Part shown: positions 1 through 6,361 of the stretch, piece after piece | Position numbering within the stretch: position 1 is the stretch's first letter | Layout of the letters: every line of letters begins with the position of its first letter | Assembly: GCA_009699565.1 (NCBI GenBank) | Contig: WLNX01000099.1 | Coordinates: forward strand, 1-6,714 | Origin: Actinomycetota bacterium | GTDB lineage: Bacteria; Actinomycetota; Thermoleophilia; Solirubrobacterales; Solirubrobacteraceae | Direction: 5' to 3' | DNA length: 6,714 nt | Translations under genes and position numbers: made by a program | The notes under the pieces: generated by a model | The model's input: only the letters and a program-made list of their open reading frames with translations | Database searches by the model: none | Told to the model about the DNA's origin: nothing

Positions 1-179
1 GCGACGAGAACGGCGTCGAGCTGCAGATCACGCAGGCCGACATCGCACAGCTCGCCGGCTGCTCGCGCGAATCCGCAAGCCGCTTCCTCACGACGCTCGC
101 CAACTCCGGCGCAATTGAGCAGGGGCGCGGCCGGATCAAGGTGATCGACACCGACGTCCTGACCGGGTTCATCTACTAA
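1..179 (+). CDS. Crp/Fnr-family transcriptional regulator, C-terminal winged-helix part (5' truncated)
   Basis: Only the last 58 codons are present, read in the frame of codons starting at base 3 and ending at TAA 177-179. The translation matches the C-terminal DNA-binding domain of Crp/Fnr regulators. It has the helix-turn-helix segment ITQADIAQLAGCSRESASRF, where R-E-S-A-S-R is the recognition helix, then a wing around NSGAIEQGRGRIKVID and a short final helix. Family members bind a small ligand or cofactor in an N-terminal cyclic-nucleotide-like domain and regulate promoters as dimers. That sensory domain lies outside the window, so the effector cannot be inferred. The ASCH-domain gene begins 27 bp downstream on the same strand, so the two may be co-transcribed. 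No terminator-like hairpin was seen between them. The family call is firm and the specific regulon is unknown. Confidence 0.85.
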   Translation, partial: DENGVELQITQADIAQLAGCSRESASRFLTTLANSGAIEQGRGRIKVIDTDVLTGFIY

Positions 180-206
180 GCCTCTGCGCTGTAGTCTTCG
201 GTCTGC

Positions 207-605
207 ATGCAGGTACTCAACTTCTACTCGACGATCTTTGCCGATCAGCTGCGCCGCGGTCGCAAGACTGCGACTATCCGTCTTGGCGATAAGACACACA
301 AGTACCGCAAGAACCAAGCGGTACTAGTGACGATTGGCTACCAGTTTTCGCCGCGGGAGAAGATCTTTGAGGCCGTGATCGATCAGGTTGACGTGAAGCG
401 CGTGCGCGACCTTTCTCCGCGCGACATCGAGCACGACAACCCTGAACTGCGACGCCACGAGGACATGATCCACTTCCTCGAGCAGATCTACGGCCGTTCG
501 GTGACGATGGAGGACATCGTGACCGTTGTGCGCTTCTCGCAGATTGTCGAGAACCCGCAGTCATTCACCGATGCCCGGCTCGGCATCGGTGGCGCTCAAA
601 ACTGA
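207..605 (+). CDS. Small ASCH-domain (PUA-like fold) protein, probable RNA/nucleotide binder
   Basis: This 132-residue protein looks like a single-domain ASCH family member. ASCH domains share a PUA-like beta-barrel and are thought to bind RNA or modified nucleotides, but the function of this subgroup is not established. The characteristic element is G-R-K-T-A-T-I-R at residues 18-25, followed by a basic segment (KTHKYRKNQ) and beta strands with VLVTIGY at about 39-45. A C-terminal strand (DIVTVVRFSQIV, about 103-114) closes the fold. Residues 115-132 look like an unstructured tail. The start at 207 is preferred because the conserved MxVLNFY-type N-terminus begins there. No purine-rich Shine-Dalgarno precedes it, and the ATG sits inside the palindrome CTGCATGCAG (203-212). 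Translation may depend on coupling to the regulator ending 27 bp upstream. The stop lies 25 bp before the CIRCE element. The domain call is good and the biochemical role unknown. Confidence 0.75.
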   Translation: MQVLNFYSTIFADQLRRGRKTATIRLGDKTHKYRKNQAVLVTIGYQFSPREKIFEAVIDQVDVKRVRDLSPRDIEHDNPELRRHEDMIHFLEQIYGRSVTMEDIVTVVRFSQIVENPQSFTDARLGIGGAQN

Positions 606-630
606 GTCGCTATCATCTGCCTCGAGGTTT

Positions 631-657
631 TTGGCACTCGCATGCATTGAGTGCCAA
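631..657 (+). promoter_or_regulatory. CIRCE operator (HrcA-binding inverted repeat) upstream of groES
   Basis: The sequence shows a perfect 9-bp inverted repeat with a 9-bp spacer, TTGGCACTC-N9-GAGTGCCAA. This matches the CIRCE consensus TTAGCACTC-N9-GAGTGCTAA except at the third base and its symmetric partner, which change together (A/T to G/C) so the palindrome is kept. CIRCE is the known site of the heat-shock repressor HrcA. The element ends 60 bp before the groES ATG, so it would act on groESL transcription. Two weak promoter placements are possible. One has a -10-like TATCAT at 611-616 just upstream, with no good -35. In the other, the left arm TTGGCA (631-636) serves as a -35, with a poor -10 at 655-660. 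I cannot choose between them. No hrcA gene lies in the window. Confidence 0.95.
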
Positions 658-717
658 CGTTCCCCTCTTAGACCCCGAAAACGTTCGTAAACAGCGCAAC
701 CACCGGAGGCATTTGAA

Positions 718-1011
718 ATGAATTTGAAGCCGCTCGGCGATCGTGTGATCGTCCGCGCCATCGATGAGGAAGAGACGACCGCAAGCGGTCTTCTGCTCCC
801 CGATACAGCGAAAGAAAAGCCCCAGAAGGGCGAGATCGTCGCCGCTGGCGAAGGTCGTTGGGATGAGGACGGCGAAAAGCGCGTCCCGCTCGACGTAAGC
901 AAGGGCGACGTCGTGCTTTACAGCAAGTACGGCGGCACCGACATCAAGGTTGACGGCGAGGACCTCCTCGTTCTGCGCGAGAGCGACATTCTCGCCATCG
1001 TCGAGTCTTAG
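718..1011 (+). CDS. groES: Co-chaperonin GroES (Cpn10, HSP10)
   Basis: This 97-residue protein is full length for GroES, which forms the heptameric lid that caps the GroEL folding chamber in the cytoplasm. The N-terminus MNLKPLGDRVIVRAIDEEE is the classic Cpn10 signature strand. It is followed by the mobile loop E-T-T-A-S-G-L-L-L-P-D-T-A-K-E-K-P (about residues 19-35), whose hydrophobic G-L-L-L triplet contacts GroEL. The roof and barrel strands follow, with G-E-I-V-A-A-G-E-G at about 38-46 and the C-terminal V-L-Y-S-K-Y-G-G-T...D-L-L-V-L-R-E-S-D-I-L-A. A strong Shine-Dalgarno GGAGG (705-709) stands 8 nt before the ATG. groEL starts 20 bp downstream with its own ribosome site, giving the standard bicistronic operon. 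The upstream CIRCE indicates HrcA repression and heat induction. Nothing is truncated or missing. Confidence 0.98.
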   Translation: MNLKPLGDRVIVRAIDEEETTASGLLLPDTAKEKPQKGEIVAAGEGRWDEDGEKRVPLDVSKGDVVLYSKYGGTDIKVDGEDLLVLRESDILAIVES

Positions 1012-1031
1012 GCCCAAAGGAGAATTGAACA

Positions 1032-2660
1032 ATGGCTAAAGAATTGAAGTTTGACGCGGACGCACGCAAGGCACTAGAGGCCGGCGTCGACGCGGTAGCA
1101 AACGCAGTGAAGGTCACGCTCGGTCCGAAGGGCCGCTACGTGGTGATCGACAAGCGCTTTGGCGCCCCGACGATCACCAACGACGGCGTGACAATCGCCC
1201 GCGAAGTCGATGTTGAGGACCCGTTTGAGAACCAGGGTGCCCAGCTCGTCAAGGAAGTCGCCACGGCGACCAACGATGTGGCCGGAGACGGCACGACGAC
1301 GGCAACCGTTCTGGCCCAGGCGATTGTTCGCCAAGGGCTGAAGAACGTAACTGCCGGCGCGCAGCCGCTTGCGCTCAAGCGCGGGATTGAAGCTGCCGTC
1401 GACCAGATCGTCGCCGGCATCGGCAAGCAGTCGAAGGAAGTAACCGGCAAGGATCAGATTGCCCGCGTTGCGACCATCTCGGCAGGCGACGAGGAGATCG
1501 GCGACGTAATTGCCGACGCAATCGAGAAGGTCGGCAAGGACGGCGTCGTAAACGTCGAAGAAGGCCAGACGTTCGGCATGGACCTCGAGTTCACAGAGGG
1601 CATGCAGTTCGACAAGGGCTACATCTCGCCCTACATGGTCACCGACCAGGACCGCATGGAGGCCGTGCTGGACGACGCCTACGTGCTGATCGCAAACCAG
1701 AAGATCGGTTCAGTGCGCGACGTGCTACCGGTCCTCGAGCAGGTGATGCAGTCCGGTAAGGCGCTGCTGATCATTGCCGAGGACGTTGAGGGCGAAGCCC
1801 TCGCGACTCTGGTTGTCAACAAGCTGCGCGGCACCTTCACCGGTGTTGCCGTCAAGGCCCCTGGCTTTGGCGACCGCCGCAAGCGGATGCTTGAAGACAT
1901 CGCGATCCTGACCGGCGGTGAAGTGATCACCGAGGAGATGGGGCTGAAGCTCGAGAACACACAGATCTCGCAGCTCGGTCACGCACGCCGGATTGTCGTC
2001 TCGAAGGACACGACGACGATCGTCGACGGCGCTGGCGACAGCGACGCGATCAAGGGCCGCGTAAACCAGATCAAGGCGGAGGTCGAAAACACCGACTCCG
2101 ATTTCGATCGCGAGAAGCTCCAGGAGCGCCTCGCGAAGCTCTCGGGCGGCGTGGCCGTAGTAAAGGTCGGCGCAGCAACCGAGACCGAAATGAAGGAGAA
2201 GAAGCATCGTGTCGAGGACGCCCTTCAGGCGACCCGCGCGGCGCTCGAAGAGGGCATCGTTCCCGGAGGCGGCGTAGCACTGCTGCAGGCCTCGAAGAAC
2301 GTTGACCCTGCCAGCCGCGACGACGAAGACGAGCGCACGGGGGTCAAGATTGTCCTGCGCGCCGTTGAGGAGCCGCTCCGTCAGATCGCCGAGAACTCGG
2401 GCCTTGAGGGCTCCGTGGTTGTCGCCGATGTGCGCAAGGCCAAGGCCGGACATGGTCTGAACGCCGCGACCGGCGAGATCGTTGATCTCGTCGCCGACGG
2501 CGTGATCGACCCGGCAATGGTTACTCGCTCGGCGCTGCAGAACGCAGCCTCGATCGCCAAGAACATCCTCATCACCGAGGCGATCATCGCCGAGATGCCT
2601 GACGAGAACGCCGGTGGCGGAATGCCTGGCGGCATGCCCGACATGGGCGGCATGATGTAA
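1032..2660 (+). CDS. groEL: 60-kDa chaperonin GroEL (Cpn60, HSP60)
   Basis: This full-length 542-residue subunit belongs to the ATP-driven, two-ring folding machine that works with GroES. The equatorial domain shows TLGPKGR at about 29-35, the nucleotide loop DGTTT at 86-90 (Asp86 corresponds to the Mg-binding Asp87 of E. coli), and TNDGVTIARE near 49-58. The apical domain has the hydrophobic substrate/GroES face and the F-D-K-G-Y-I-S-P-Y-M segment at about 193-202. The Cpn60 signature A-L-E-E-G-I-V-P-G-G-G (404-414) follows Asp396 in VEDAL, equivalent to the catalytic Asp398. The C-terminus is a flexible Gly/Met-rich tail (GGGMPGGMPDMGGMM), typical of the general housekeeping chaperonin. It differs from the His-rich tail of actinobacterial GroEL1 paralogues. 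The ribosome site AAAGGAG (1016-1022) lies 9 nt before the ATG. The gene is co-transcribed with groES and followed by a terminator. Confidence 0.99.
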   Translation: MAKELKFDADARKALEAGVDAVANAVKVTLGPKGRYVVIDKRFGAPTITNDGVTIAREVDVEDPFENQGAQLVKEVATATNDVAGDGTTTATVLAQAIVRQGLKNVTAGAQPLALKRGIEAAVDQIVAGIGKQSKEVTGKDQIARVATISAGDEEIGDVIADAIEKVGKDGVVNVEEGQTFGMDLEFTEGMQFDKGYISPYMVTDQDRMEAVLDDAYVLIANQKIGSVRDVLPVLEQVMQSGKALLIIAEDVEGEALATLVVNKLRGTFTGVAVKAPGFGDRRKRMLEDIAILTGGEVITEEMGLKLENTQISQLGHARRIVVSKDTTTIVDGAGDSDAIKGRVNQIKAEVENTDSDFDREKLQERLAKLSGGVAVVKVGAATETEMKEKKHRVEDALQATRAALEEGIVPGGGVALLQASKNVDPASRDDEDERTGVKIVLRAVEEPLRQIAENSGLEGSVVVADVRKAKAGHGLNAATGEIVDLVADGVIDPAMVTRSALQNAASIAKNILITEAIIAEMPDENAGGGMPGGMPDMGGMM

Positions 2661-2662
2661 CC

Positions 2663-2679
2663 CACGCTTACCTAGCGTG
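2663..2679 (+). repeat. Short hairpin just after the groEL stop
   Basis: This is a perfect 6-bp inverted repeat, CACGCT-TACCT-AGCGTG, with a 5-nt loop, beginning 3 bp after the groEL stop codon. It lacks a T-run and is probably not a terminator on its own. Together with the stronger hairpin 10 bp further on, it could stabilise the 3' end of the groESL mRNA or assist termination. Confidence 0.5.
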
Positions 2680-2689
2680 AGTCGTACCG

Positions 2690-2715
2690 AGGGCCCGGTC
2701 TAACCGCCGGGCCCT
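2690..2715 (+). terminator. Probable intrinsic terminator of groESL
   Basis: This is a perfect 9-bp GC-rich inverted repeat, AGGGCCCGG (2690-2698) and CCGGGCCCT (2707-2715), with an 8-nt loop. It can extend by a G-T and a C-G pair. It lies 30 bp after the groEL stop and 41 bp before the stop of the converging permease gene. The downstream tail (TTGTCGTT) is only moderately T-rich, which is common for terminators in GC-rich actinobacteria. On the minus strand no T-tract follows the stem, so bidirectional use for the opposing operon is uncertain. Confidence 0.75.
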
Positions 2716-2755
2716 TGTCGTTCCCGGGCCGTATTCGGTTGCAGGACCGACTCGG

Positions 2756-3532
2756 TCAGGCAACGCCGCGCTGTGCGCGGCGCATCTGCAGCGCGGCCCA
2801 GAGGCCCATCAGCACTGCAAGCAGCAATGCCAACCCAAACGCGAGTGCAACCTTCGTCTCCTGGCCGGAGATGAAGCCGCGGGCGGAGTCGAGGATCGCT
2901 GTGACCGGGTTTACGGTCGCGGCGATTTTCAGCCAGCCCGTCAGCAGCGCCAGCGGCACGTAGACCGGCGCGAGGAAGAGCAGAATGAAGACAGGGGTCT
3001 GCATGAACGAGCCGATGTCAACCGACTGGAAGCGGAACGCGAGTCCGGAGACCCAGAGCGTGCTGGCAATGCAGAGGAGCGCTGCCAGCAGCCACATCGC
3101 GACGATCCCAAGCGGACTGCCGAGCACGTTCATGCCTGCCAGCAGCGCAATAACCCAAAGGATCACGCCGGTGAGCGCGAAGCGGACCAGCCCGGACAGG
3201 ACAAAGCCGAGCAGGATCCCGCGACTGTGCGGAGCCGCGATCAGGAGCCTGCGGGCGAAGCCGCTCTCGTAGTCCTCGGCGATCCGGTAGCCGGTAAAGA
3301 TCCCCGCGAACGAGGCCGTCTGAAGGAAGACGAAAACGAACTGGAATGCCGTGTAGCCACCCTTGAACGAGAAACCGGGAACGCTTGCGACGGTTGAGAG
3401 CCCGCCCGCAAAGGCGATCAGGAAGACGAGCGGGAAGGCCAAGGAGGGGATGATGATCGCCGGGTTCTTGAAGGTCTGGATCATCACGCGCCGCAGCACT
3501 GCCATCGCGACCGAAAGCGTTGAGCTGCTCAT
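2756..3532 (-). CDS. ABC-2 type transporter permease 2 (DrrB/DrrC-like)
   Basis: This integral membrane protein of 258 residues has about six hydrophobic segments, near residues 25-45, 60-82, 105-133, 139-165, 178-200 and 229-248. That fits the ABC-2 permease fold of drug, lipid and polysaccharide exporters. A conserved-looking cytoplasmic stretch between TM2 and TM3 (EDYESGFARRLLIAAPHSRG, about 87-105) corresponds to the coupling region seen in DrrB-type proteins. The N-P-V-T-A-I-L-D-S-A-R-G motif (208-219) is the typical ABC-2 signature before the last membrane span. The ATG at 3532-3530 is chosen because it overlaps the stop of the preceding permease in an ATGA, with GAGGG about 10 nt upstream. 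The open frame extends upstream to 3691, but that part is Arg-rich shadow sequence inside the other permease. This is the last gene of the minus-strand unit. The substrate is unknown, though export of a hydrophobic compound is likely. Confidence 0.88.
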   Translation of the reverse strand: MSSSTLSVAMAVLRRVMIQTFKNPAIIIPSLAFPLVFLIAFAGGLSTVASVPGFSFKGGYTAFQFVFVFLQTASFAGIFTGYRIAEDYESGFARRLLIAAPHSRGILLGFVLSGLVRFALTGVILWVIALLAGMNVLGSPLGIVAMWLLAALLCIASTLWVSGLAFRFQSVDIGSFMQTPVFILLFLAPVYVPLALLTGWLKIAATVNPVTAILDSARGFISGQETKVALAFGLALLLAVLMGLWAALQMRRAQRGVA

Positions 3533-4302
3533 GTGCGCTGAACCCTCTTGCGAAGCGCGTGGGCGGCGCCGGCGAAGGTGACGAACATGATCGCCGTCGC
3601 AACAGCAATCGCCGGGATCAGCGTCGAGGCGTCCCAGCCGCCGATCACTAGCCCGCGCATCCCGTCGATCAGGAAGCTGAGCGGATTCCACTCAGCGATC
3701 GTTCTGAACCACTGCTTCTGAATGAAGTCGAGCGGAAGATTCATCGTTGAGAGGAAGAGCAGGACGAAGAGCAGCGGGAAGACGCCCTGGACGGCCTGAG
3801 GGGAACCGGTCGCAACCGCCAACCAGGCGCCGATACCGGCGAATGCGAGCGCCGTGTAGATCGCAAGCGCGAGCAGCGTCAACGCCCCAAGGACTCCGGT
3901 TTCGATCTGAACGCCAAAGATGAGGCCCACTCCGAGATAGATGAGCGAACCGAAGACGGCGATCGACGCTCCCCCTGCGGTCGCTCCCGCGAGCACTGCC
4001 CAGCGGCGCGCCGGCGTGAGCGCCAAGCGGTCGGTGAAGCCGCTCTGGATGTCCGATGCCAGTTCGGTACCCGCAGTGATCGCGGCGAAGAGGGCGCCTT
4101 GCACGAAGCAAACGACGATTGCGAAGTTGATGTAGCGGTCGGTTGGGAAGCCGGGAAGCTCCGTGATGCTGGCGAGGCCCGCAGCGTTGACTGCGAGCAG
4201 GATCAGCGGGAAGAGGATGACCGGGACCACCAGCACCGGCTGGCGGAAGGTCCGGCTGACCGAGCGGCGGCCGATCAGCGCCAGCTGCCCGGCCGAGCTC
4301 AC
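3529..4302 (-). CDS. ABC-2 type transporter permease 1 (DrrB-like)
   Basis: This 257-residue membrane protein has about six hydrophobic segments, near residues 22-42, 58-80, 102-130, 136-163, 172-190 and 227-247. It follows the same plan as the permease downstream, so the two look like diverged paralogues forming a heterodimeric channel. Shared landmarks are an amphipathic N-terminus ending R-x-F-R-Q-P, the loop S-D-I-Q-S-G-F-T-D-R-L-A-L-T-P-A-R-R (83-100), and E-W-N-P-L-S-F-L-I-D-G-M-R-G (204-217), the ABC-2 motif before the final span. The start codon is GTG at 4302-4300, overlapping the ATPase TGA stop in GTGA, which implies translational coupling. A GAGGA stretch lies somewhat far upstream, inside the ATPase gene. 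Its partners are the ATPase before it and the permease after it. It probably exports a lipid, drug-like or cell-envelope molecule, but no sequence feature defines the substrate. Confidence 0.88.
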   Translation of the reverse strand: MSSAGQLALIGRRSVSRTFRQPVLVVPVILFPLILLAVNAAGLASITELPGFPTDRYINFAIVVCFVQGALFAAITAGTELASDIQSGFTDRLALTPARRWAVLAGATAGGASIAVFGSLIYLGVGLIFGVQIETGVLGALTLLALAIYTALAFAGIGAWLAVATGSPQAVQGVFPLLFVLLFLSTMNLPLDFIQKQWFRTIAEWNPLSFLIDGMRGLVIGGWDASTLIPAIAVATAIMFVTFAGAAHALRKRVQRT

Positions 4303-5270
4303 GAGACCGGCTCTGCTTCCTCTTCGCCTTCGAGCGAGCGGCCGGTCTGCTGGAGGAAAACGTCGTCAAGCGATGGCTGGTGGAGCTGTAGCTCTCCCAC
4401 TTCGATGCCATCGGCGTCGAGCGCGCGGACGACGTCGGCGAGTTGCTCTGCGCCCGCCGCCAGCCGCACCGCAACCGACTTCGGCGACGCCGCCGCCGGT
4501 TCACCAAATTGTGCCAGCGCTGCCGCGAGCTTCTCGCGGTCGTTCGGATTGGCCGGCGTCGCCTCCAGCGAGACTTGGCCGATGCCTGCCTTCAGCGCGG
4601 TCGGAGTTCCCTCGGCGACGAGCTTCCCGTGGTCGATGATTCCGACACGATCGGCGAGCACGTCGGCCTCCTCGAGGTACTGCGTAGTGAGGAATACGGT
4701 GACGCCATCCTCGCGCGAGAGCCGCTCAACTTCGGCCCACAATGCGCTGCGGCTCTGAGGGTCGAGGCCGGTGGTCGGCTCGTCAAGGAAGAGGACCGAG
4801 GGTCGGTGCAGCAGCGCAAGCGCCAAGTCGAGCCGGCGCTTCATGCCGCCCGAGTAGCCGCCAACCTTGCGGCCGGCCGCATCGCTTAGGCCGACGCGCT
4901 CCATCAGTTCGGCGCCTCGCGTGCGCCGTTCGTTCTTTGACAGGCCGTGCAGGCCGCCCTGGAGATCCATGTGCTCGTTGCCGGTGAGGAAGTCGTCGAG
5001 CGCGGACTCCTGCAAAGCGGCGCCGATCTGGCCGCGGACCTCGGGGCCCTGCTTCGCGACGTCGAAGCCGGCGACCGTTGCGCGGCCTGCCGTTGGCGGC
5101 AGCAGCGTCACGAGCATCAGCACCATCGTCGACTTGCCTGCCCCGTTCGGGCCGAGGAAGCCGTAGATCTCGCCAGGGGCGACGCTGAGGTCAACGCCGT
5201 CAACGGCGCGAATGTCGTCGCCAAAGACGCGGACGAGCCCCTCGACCTCGATCCCGTTGTCGGAGCTCAT
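4299..5270 (-). CDS. DrrA-like ABC exporter ATP-binding protein
   Basis: This cytoplasmic ATPase of 323 residues should power the two permeases encoded just downstream. It has Walker A GPNGAGKST (40-48), the Q-loop Gln87, the ABC signature YSGGMKRR (139-146), Walker B VLFLDEP (159-165), and the D-loop G-L-D ending at Asp170. The usual switch-loop His is Gln197 in TTQYLEEAD. DrrA daunorubicin-resistance ATPases show the same Gln, and they also share the C-terminal LDDVFLQQTG element (301-310) found here. The Glu-rich tail (EGEEEAE) is not part of the core fold. The ATG at 5270 is chosen because it lies 7 bp after the citrate synthase stop and gives a family-like N-terminus (MSSDNGIEVEGLVRVFG). 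A start at 5315 would overlap citrate synthase by 38 bp and add non-conserved residues. No strong Shine-Dalgarno precedes either start, so coupling to the upstream gene is likely. The substrate is not predictable. Confidence 0.93.
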   Translation of the reverse strand: MSSDNGIEVEGLVRVFGDDIRAVDGVDLSVAPGEIYGFLGPNGAGKSTMVLMLVTLLPPTAGRATVAGFDVAKQGPEVRGQIGAALQESALDDFLTGNEHMDLQGGLHGLSKNERRTRGAELMERVGLSDAAGRKVGGYSGGMKRRLDLALALLHRPSVLFLDEPTTGLDPQSRSALWAEVERLSREDGVTVFLTTQYLEEADVLADRVGIIDHGKLVAEGTPTALKAGIGQVSLEATPANPNDREKLAAALAQFGEPAAASPKSVAVRLAAGAEQLADVVRALDADGIEVGELQLHQPSLDDVFLQQTGRSLEGEEEAEPVS

Positions 5271-5277
5271 CGGCGGA

Positions 5278-6354
5278 TCAGACTTCGTCGCGGCCGCGCG
5301 GCCCGGGGCCGACATACTTGGCCGACGGGCGAATCAGCTTCGCCTCACGCTTCTGCTCCATGATGTGGGCCGACCAACCGGCCACGCGAGCACAGGTGAA
5401 CATGCTCGTGAACATGTCCGGCGGGATCTCGGCGTAGTCGAGGACAACGGCCGACCAGAACTCAACGTTGGTTGCGAGCACGCGATCCGGCTTGCGCGCC
5501 TTCAGCTCTGCCAGCGCGGCCTCCTCAAGCGCCTCGGCAACGGCGAAGCGCTCGGAGCCGAGCTCTTGGGCCGTGCGGCGCAGGACGCGAGCGCGCGGAT
5601 CTTCGGCGCGGTAGACGCGGTGGCCAAAGCCCATCAGGCGATCGCCTCGATCGAGCGCCATCTTGACCCAGGCGTCGGCGTCACCACTGGCCTCGACCTC
5701 GTCAAGCATCGTTAGTACCCGGGACGGTGCGCCGCCGTGAAGCGGGCCGCTCAGTGCGCCAACGGCGCTCGACATCGCGGCGGCGACGTCTGCTCCTGTT
5801 GATGCGACAACGCGGGCCGTGAAGGTTGAAGCGTTCATTCCGTGCTCAGCGGCAGATACCCAGTAAGCGTCAATGGCCTTGGCGTGGTCGGGGTTTGCCT
5901 CTCCGCGCCAGCGGATCAGGAAGCGTTCGGCGATCGTCTTGCCCTCGTCAATCGTCACTTGCGGAACCCACGGCTGACCTACGCCGCGAGCCGACTGGGC
6001 GACGAACGAAAGGGCCATAACCGAGCAGCGTGCAAGGTCGTTGCGGGCCTGTTCGTCGCTGATGTCGAGCAGCTGACCGAATCCCCACTCGGGGGCGAGC
6101 ATCGCAAGCGCGGACTGAACGTCAACGCGCGGATCACCTGAGCGAACCATCAGCGGATGCGGCTCTGCAGGAGAAAGACCGGGCTCAAAGCTGCAGTCGA
6201 CGAGCAGGCCCCAGACCTTCTCGTAGGGGACAAAGCCGACGAGGTCTTCGATGTCGACTCCCCGGTATCGGAGCGCGCCGCCTTCGCGGTCGGGCTCGGC
6301 AATTTCGGTTGCGAAGGCGACTACGCCCTCAAGTCCTGACATCACCTCAGTCAT
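5278..6354 (-). CDS. citA: Citrate synthase 2 (CitA-type)
   Basis: This 358-residue enzyme belongs to the citrate synthase family, which condenses acetyl-CoA and oxaloacetate to citrate at the entry to the TCA cycle. The N-terminus GLEGVVAFATEIAEPD, the ALRYRGVDIEDLV segment, and the C-terminal E-Q-K-R...R-P-S-A-x-Y-V-G-P-G-P-R closely resemble mycobacterial CitA as I remember it. Active-site residues are visible: His171 in AEHGMNASTFTAR, His206 in GPLHGGAP and His245 in GFGHRVY. The third catalytic position, usually Asp, is Glu298 in NVEFW. The protein ends about 15 residues earlier than my recollection of M. tuberculosis CitA (about 373). The ATG at 6354 is chosen for its conserved N-terminus, with a weak AAAGAGAG about 8 nt upstream. 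The open frame continues to 6510 but is Arg-rich and overlaps the divergent gene. A start at 6342 is also possible. Methylcitrate synthase activity cannot be excluded. It is probably the first gene of a unit with the ABC exporter. Confidence 0.93.
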   Translation of the reverse strand: MTEVMSGLEGVVAFATEIAEPDREGGALRYRGVDIEDLVGFVPYEKVWGLLVDCSFEPGLSPAEPHPLMVRSGDPRVDVQSALAMLAPEWGFGQLLDISDEQARNDLARCSVMALSFVAQSARGVGQPWVPQVTIDEGKTIAERFLIRWRGEANPDHAKAIDAYWVSAAEHGMNASTFTARVVASTGADVAAAMSSAVGALSGPLHGGAPSRVLTMLDEVEASGDADAWVKMALDRGDRLMGFGHRVYRAEDPRARVLRRTAQELGSERFAVAEALEEAALAELKARKPDRVLATNVEFWSAVVLDYAEIPPDMFTSMFTCARVAGWSAHIMEQKREAKLIRPSAKYVGPGPRGRDEV

Positions 6355-6361
6355 AAAACAC

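Noticed and set aside
613..1032. Minus-strand frame opposite groES and its leader
   Set aside because: It covers the CIRCE and groES in antisense and shows no recognisable domain.
1725..2453. Long open frame of 242 codons on the minus strand opposite groEL
   Set aside because: It lies entirely antisense to the unmistakable groEL gene, matches no family I recognise, and long antisense frames are expected in GC-rich genes with biased codons.
2745..2757. Small hairpin GACCG-ACT-CGGTC at the end of permease 2
   Set aside because: It has a stem of only 5 bp, overlaps the stop codon, and no T-tract follows on the minus strand, so it is not a credible terminator.
3533..3691. Upstream extension of permease 2 to a start at 3691
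   Set aside because: The added residues are Arg/Asp-rich, unlike a permease N-terminus, and lie wholly inside permease 1. The ATGA overlap at 3532 is the better start.
3692..4507. Arg-rich minus-strand frame across permease 1 and the ATPase end
   Set aside because: It is out of frame with two well-supported genes and has the low-complexity Arg/Ser/Pro composition typical of a shadow frame.
4099..4758. Plus-strand open frame opposite the ATPase and permease 1
   Set aside because: It is Ser/Ala/Arg-rich with no recognisable domain and is fully explained as the complement of conserved ABC transporter genes.
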